From the NCBI GenBank assembly GCA_016782545.1, contig JADHYG010000039.1:1-9340 (forward strand): 9,340 nt of DNA, in the 5' to 3' direction. The notes under the pieces were generated by a model that saw only the letters and a program-made list of their open reading frames with translations, was not told the origin of the DNA and did no database searches. The position numbers were made by a program, and so were the translations under genes. Origin of the DNA: Candidatus Microgenomates bacterium (GTDB taxonomy: Bacteria > Patescibacteria > Microgenomatia > JADHYG01). Every line of letters starts with the position of its first letter. Positions within the stretch are counted from its first letter, which is position 1. Positions 6,027 through 9,340 of the stretch are shown here, piece after piece.

Positions 6027-7310
6027 ATGAAAATTAAAATTCTAATTTTGGCCGGGGGAAAGTCAGAAAGAATTTGGCCGCTTTCCAATAAAGCACTTTT
6101 TCCTTTTTTAGAAAAATCTCTTCTTCAGCATCAAATTGAACGAATAAGTGGAGCGGGTTTTAAAGACATGACTGTTGTCTGCAGTAAAGACAATATTTCA
6201 GTTGTGGAAAAGCTTGGTGTTAAAAATGTTTTACAAAAAGGCCATGGTCAGGCAGCAGCGATTTTATCAGCAGAAAAATTTGTTAAAGGTCCGGTTTTGG
6301 TGATTAATGTCAATGATATTTTTAATCCTGATTTGTTAAAAAAAGTCATTTTGGCTGGTCAAGGAAAAGACGTTGGTATTTGTTTAGTGGGTTTTAAAAC
6401 ACCATTTTATTTTCCAGGTGGCTATCTTGTGGTTAATGAAAAAAAAGAAGTTAAGGGATTGATTGAAAAACCTGGTGAAGGAAAAGAGCCAAGCGATTTA
6501 GTTCGGATTGTGGTTGATCTTTTTAAGGAAGGAGAAGAGTTGATTAAATATCTTAAAAAAGGCATTCTTTATGAAGAAGCTATTGATGAAATGGTGCAAA
6601 ATAAAATTTTGACAAAAGCAGTATCTTATCAAGGTCATTGGGGTTATTTAAAATACCCATGGGACACTCTACAAATGACAACTTGTTTTTTAAAAGAGAT
6701 TAAAGATAAGAAGATTGGCCAAAGAGTTAAAATTGCCAAGAATGTTTCAATTTCAGGCCCGGTTATAATTGAGGATGGAGTGAAGATTTTTGAAAACGCG
6801 AAGATTGTTGGTCCTGCCTATATTGGCAAAAAAACAATTATCGGCAATAATTCAGTTGTCCGTCAATCAATGATTGGTGCAAACTGCGTGGTTGGTTTTT
6901 CAACGGAAATAACTAGAAGTTATGTGGGTAATGGTTGCTGGTTTCATTCAAACTATATTGGCGATTCGGTTTTAGATGAAAATGTTAGTTTAGGGGCGGG
7001 GGCAATTTTAGCTAATCTGCGTCTTGATGAGGAAGATATTTATTCTGTGGTTAAAGGAGAAAAGGTTAATACGAGAAGACAAAAATTAGGCGTTATGATT
7101 GGGAAAAATGTCCGCCTTGGTGTTAATGCCAGCATTATGCCGGGAATTAAAATCGGCAAAAATTCTTTTGTTGGCGCTGGTGTAGTTTTAGATAAAGACT
7201 TAGGTGAAAACATATTTTGTTGTCTTGGCAAGCAAGATTTAATTATTAAAGAAAATATTAAGAAGACCGAAAAAGAAAAAAGAGAAAAATTTAGAAAAAA
7301 ACTAGTTTAA
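6027..7310 (+). CDS. glmU: GlmU-like bifunctional sugar-phosphate nucleotidyltransferase / N-acetyltransferase, archaeal-type
   Basis: The expected role is acetylation of glucosamine-1-phosphate and its transfer to UMP to give UDP-GlcNAc, the substrate of MurA. The N-terminal half (1-220) is a nucleotidyltransferase fold: LAGGKSERIWPLSNK (8-22), GHGQAAAILSAE (72-83), a probable metal-binding Asp in VND (95-97), EKP (147-149) and YPWDTL (210-215). The G-rich loop is degenerate, with SER where GTR is usual. From about 235 to 390 it has hexapeptide repeats forming a left-handed beta-helix, including WFHSNYIGDSVL (305-316), GAGAILANLR (323-332), RRQKLGVMIG (350-359) and PGIKIG (372-377). H307, Y310 and N330 correspond by my recall to the acetyltransferase residues of the archaeal Sulfolobus ST0452 enzyme, not to bacterial GlmU. 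A lysine-rich tail (408-425) ends the protein. It starts 5 bases after murA, with AAAGGA (6011-6016) upstream, and precedes glmS. A different sugar substrate is possible. Confidence 0.75.
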   Translation: MKIKILILAGGKSERIWPLSNKALFPFLEKSLLQHQIERISGAGFKDMTVVCSKDNISVVEKLGVKNVLQKGHGQAAAILSAEKFVKGPVLVINVNDIFNPDLLKKVILAGQGKDVGICLVGFKTPFYFPGGYLVVNEKKEVKGLIEKPGEGKEPSDLVRIVVDLFKEGEELIKYLKKGILYEEAIDEMVQNKILTKAVSYQGHWGYLKYPWDTLQMTTCFLKEIKDKKIGQRVKIAKNVSISGPVIIEDGVKIFENAKIVGPAYIGKKTIIGNNSVVRQSMIGANCVVGFSTEITRSYVGNGCWFHSNYIGDSVLDENVSLGAGAILANLRLDEEDIYSVVKGEKVNTRRQKLGVMIGKNVRLGVNASIMPGIKIGKNSFVGAGVVLDKDLGENIFCCLGKQDLIIKENIKKTEKEKREKFRKKLV

Positions 7311-7317
7311 AATCAAC

Positions 7318-7391
7318 AGGACGGTCTTGAAAGGAAACAATAGTCCTTAAATCTTTAAAAAGGACTATCCTGGGAGTGAAAGGACTGTCCT
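7318..7391 (+). promoter_or_regulatory. Structured leader with two nested stems ahead of glmS
   Basis: An inner 9-bp stem pairs ATAGTCCTT (7340-7348) with AAGGACTAT (7360-7368) around an 11-base loop. An outer stem pairs AGGACGGTCTT (7318-7328) with AGGACTGTCCT (7381-7391), 11 pairs including two G-T wobbles. AGGACTGTCCT is also a self-palindrome around one base, and AGGACTATCCT (7361-7371) nearly repeats it, so alternative pairings exist. The only ribosome-binding candidates are AAAGGA (7379-7384), partly inside the outer stem, and GGGAG (7372-7376), between the stems. Folding could therefore control access to the glmS start at 7399. It is too short, and lacks the conserved core, for the glmS ribozyme. 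A regulatory role is inferred. Confidence 0.55.
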
Positions 7392-7398
7392 AAAAATT

Positions 7399-9165
7399 AT
7401 GTGTGGAATTTTTGGTTATATTGGCAAGCAGAATAATGCCGCTCAAATTGTCTTGACTGGTTTGAAAAAGCTGGAATATCGAGGTTATGATTCTTGGGGG
7501 ATTGGTGTTGAGAAAAAAGATAAATTAATTATCCAAAAAAAGACAGGTAAAATTGGTGAAGCCGATATCAGCAAGCTTCCCAAAAGCAATTTTGGTTTTG
7601 GTCATACTCGCTGGGCCACTCATGGCGGCGTGACTGATATTAATTCTCATCCTCATTTAGATTGTGCTGGTAAGATTGCTGTTATTCATAACGGCATTAT
7701 TGAGAATTATGTTGAAATTAAAAAAGAACTCTTAAAAAAGGGTCATAAATTTAGATCACAAACTGACAGTGAAGTGGCTGCTCATTTAATTGAAGAAGAA
7801 AGAAAAAAAAGGAATTTTAGAGAAGCGGTTCGTCAGGCCTTTAATCAATTTCAAGGTTTGAACGCTATTATTGCCATGGAAGCTGGTTCTAAAACTTTTA
7901 TTGCGGTTAAAACAGGTTCGCCTCTGGTTTTGGGTTTTGGCAAGGATGAGAATTTTTTAGCCTCTGATGCGCCCGCACTTTTGGCTCATACACGGAAAGT
8001 TCATTTTTTAGAAGATGAACAATTAGCAGAAATATCCACCCAAGAGATCAAGGTTTTTCAGGCTCAAACAGGTAAGAAGATTTTACCCAAAATTCAAACT
8101 CTAGACTGGAAAATCGAAGAGGTTGAATTGGGCAAATTTCCTTACTTTATGATTAAAGAGATTTTTGAACAGCCAAAAATTTTAAGAGGGATTGCGGAAA
8201 ATTCTCTTGCTCAGATTCCAGATTTAGCCAAATTAATTAAAAAAGCTTATGGTGTTTATGCGATTGGCTGTGGAACCGCTTCTTATGCTTGTTTAGCCGC
8301 TACTTACCTTTTTTCAAAAATTGCCGAGTATCATCTTAATTATACTGTCGGCAGTGAATTTGGTTATACGGCTGACTTTTTAACTTCAGAAAGCTTGGTG
8401 ATGGCTTTTTCTCAATCAGGAGAAACAATTGATATTATTGAGTCGGTTAAAGAAGCTAAAAAAAAGAAAGCCAAGATTTTAGCCATCACCAATGTTTTAG
8501 GCTCCACTCTTTATCGAGCAGCAGATTATAAAATGCTCTTGACGGCTGGTCCAGAAAAAGCCGTTGCTTCAACAAAGGCTTTTACATCCAAGCTGGCTTT
8601 GATTATACTTTTGGCTCATAGTTTGGCTGGCAAGATAATGAAAGGAAAAGAGCTTTTGGAACAGGCAGGATTAGCCAGTCAAAGGATTCTTAAAAAAACC
8701 AGTCTTTCAAAAATTAAAAAATTAGCCAACAAGATTTTTAAACAAAAGCATATTTATATTATTGGCCGTGGTTTATCTTATCCAATTGCTTTAGAGGCGG
8801 CGATGAAAATCAAAGAAATTTCTTATATTCATGCCGAAGGTTTTGCGGCCGGTGAGTTAAAGCATGGCGTCATTGCTTTGATTGAAAAAGGAACTCCTTG
8901 TTTAGTTTTTGCTCCAAAAGATGAAACTTTTGGCGCGGTTTTATCTGGGGCGATGGAAGTGAAAGCAAGAGGTGGTTATATTATTGGTGTTTCTCCTCAA
9001 AATCATGAGGTTTTTGATTATCATTTGCCTGTCGTTGATTGTGGAGAAGCAACCATGATTCCCAATACTGTTGTGGCTCAGCTTTTAGCTTATTATTTAG
9101 CTTTAAAAAAAGGCTTTGATCCAGATAAACCGCGAAATCTTGCTAAATCAGTAACGGTTAAGTAA
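7399..9165 (+). CDS. glmS: Glutamine--fructose-6-phosphate aminotransferase (isomerizing), GlmS
   Basis: GlmS converts fructose-6-phosphate and glutamine to glucosamine-6-phosphate and glutamate, the entry to amino-sugar and peptidoglycan synthesis in the cytoplasm. The 588-residue protein is complete. The N-terminal class II glutaminase domain (about 1-220) starts with the nucleophile Cys2 after the removable Met, followed by EYRGYDS (26-32), HTRWATHG (69-76), HNGIIENY (97-104) and D123. Two SIS sugar-isomerase domains follow. The first has GCGTASYA (290-297), SQSGETID (338-345) and VASTKAFTSK (389-398). The second has GRGLSYPIALEA (456-467), KEISYIHAEG (472-481), GELKHG (485-490) and the C-terminal NLAKSVTVK (580-588). 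Catalytic Glu480, His489 and Lys583 are present. The usual Pro after KHG is Val. The gene follows the GlmU-like gene and a structured leader; the ATG has no nearby unpaired Shine-Dalgarno sequence. GlmM, the linking mutase, is not in the window. Confidence 0.96.
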   Translation: MCGIFGYIGKQNNAAQIVLTGLKKLEYRGYDSWGIGVEKKDKLIIQKKTGKIGEADISKLPKSNFGFGHTRWATHGGVTDINSHPHLDCAGKIAVIHNGIIENYVEIKKELLKKGHKFRSQTDSEVAAHLIEEERKKRNFREAVRQAFNQFQGLNAIIAMEAGSKTFIAVKTGSPLVLGFGKDENFLASDAPALLAHTRKVHFLEDEQLAEISTQEIKVFQAQTGKKILPKIQTLDWKIEEVELGKFPYFMIKEIFEQPKILRGIAENSLAQIPDLAKLIKKAYGVYAIGCGTASYACLAATYLFSKIAEYHLNYTVGSEFGYTADFLTSESLVMAFSQSGETIDIIESVKEAKKKKAKILAITNVLGSTLYRAADYKMLLTAGPEKAVASTKAFTSKLALIILLAHSLAGKIMKGKELLEQAGLASQRILKKTSLSKIKKLANKIFKQKHIYIIGRGLSYPIALEAAMKIKEISYIHAEGFAAGELKHGVIALIEKGTPCLVFAPKDETFGAVLSGAMEVKARGGYIIGVSPQNHEVFDYHLPVVDCGEATMIPNTVVAQLLAYYLALKKGFDPDKPRNLAKSVTVK

Positions 9166-9175
9166 AATACGATTA

Positions 9176-9340
9176 ATGGAAGAAATTCCCATTCTTATTC
9201 TTCATGGCTGGCGCGTGCCAGTAGAAAACTATTTTCCTCTGCAAGATTTATTCCTAAAAGCAGGTTTTAAAGTTTTTATTCCTCAATTGCCTGGATTTGG
9301 TGAAAAAGAAAATCTTTCTAAAATTTATATCAAGAAAGGC
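9176..9340 (+). CDS. Alpha/beta-hydrolase fold protein, N-terminal part
   Basis: The first 55 codons are in the window and the gene runs off the 3' edge. The start fits the alpha/beta-hydrolase fold: a beta strand IPILILHGW (4-12) with the HG oxyanion-hole turn, a helix around FPLQDLFLKAGF (20-31), and a second strand KVFIPQLPGFGE (32-43) with the common (D/Q)LPGFGxS-type turn. The nucleophile elbow and the catalytic Asp and His are beyond the window, so activity and substrate cannot be judged. The ATG lies 10 bases after the glmS stop, with no clear Shine-Dalgarno sequence. No link to peptidoglycan synthesis can be shown; it may simply follow in the same transcript. Confidence 0.72.
   Translation, partial: MEEIPILILHGWRVPVENYFPLQDLFLKAGFKVFIPQLPGFGEKENLSKIYIKKG

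Noticed and set aside
7311..7398. glmS ribozyme upstream of glmS
   Set aside because: The gap is only 88 bases and shows none of the conserved core or double-pseudoknot layout; the known ribozyme is considerably longer.
9168..9173. TACGAT as a -10 box for the hydrolase gene
   Set aside because: It is a weak match two bases before the ATG with no -35; the gene can be read through from glmS.
1..9340. Recoded TGA (glycine), as in some CPR lineages
   Set aside because: No gene needs TGA read through, all conserved Gly positions use GGN, and pgeF ends on TGA.
1..9340. CRISPR array, tRNA, rRNA or transposase gene
   Set aside because: No spaced direct-repeat array, cloverleaf, rRNA-like stretch or transposase motif was seen; the heptanucleotide arrays have no spacers.

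Overview
This window reads as part of a compact, AT-rich genome from the Candidate Phyla Radiation (Patescibacteria), probably a Microgenomates- or Parcubacteria-like lineage. The assignment is an inference. It rests on a shortened MurE without its N-terminal domain, a MurC with an Mpl-like central segment, a GlmU-like enzyme with an archaeal-type acetyltransferase half, a GTG start directly after a promoter, very short or overlapping gene junctions, and palindromic and heptanucleotide repeats. The standard genetic code fits: every gene reads through without internal TGA, and one gene ends on TGA.

All genes lie on the + strand and nearly all make or edit peptidoglycan precursors. In order they are: the 3' end of a penicillin-binding transpeptidase (2-139); a strong extended -10 promoter (163-171); murE (178-1365); a hairpin (1365-1399); pgeF (1413-2126); a 134-bp imperfect palindrome (2121-2254); murC (2273-3697); murB (3690-4700); murA (4693-6021); a glmU-like gene (6027-7310); a structured leader (7318-7391); glmS (7399-9165); and the 5' end of an alpha/beta hydrolase (9176-9340). 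murC, murB and murA overlap and glmU follows after 5 bp, so these four probably form one translationally coupled unit.

Together the genes run from fructose-6-phosphate to UDP-MurNAc-peptide. GlmS makes glucosamine-6-phosphate. The GlmU-like enzyme makes GlcNAc-1-phosphate and UDP-GlcNAc. MurA and MurB make UDP-MurNAc. MurC adds L-Ala and MurE adds the third residue, while PgeF is known to guard against wrong residues in the peptide. GlmM, MurD, MurF, MraY, MurG and FtsW are not in the window. In a typical dcw cluster most of the missing Mur and Fts genes lie between murE and murC, where this window holds pgeF and the palindromic element.

I found no defence, mobile or secondary-metabolism system and no convincing wholly new system. 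The best candidates for undescribed biology are cis-elements and unusual enzyme variants. The cis-elements are two related hairpins before pgeF and glmS, the palindrome that supplies the stop codon of pgeF, and two heptanucleotide arrays inside murE. The enzyme variants are changed catalytic positions in MurB, the hybrid MurC, the domain-less MurE and the degenerate GlmU-like nucleotidyltransferase.
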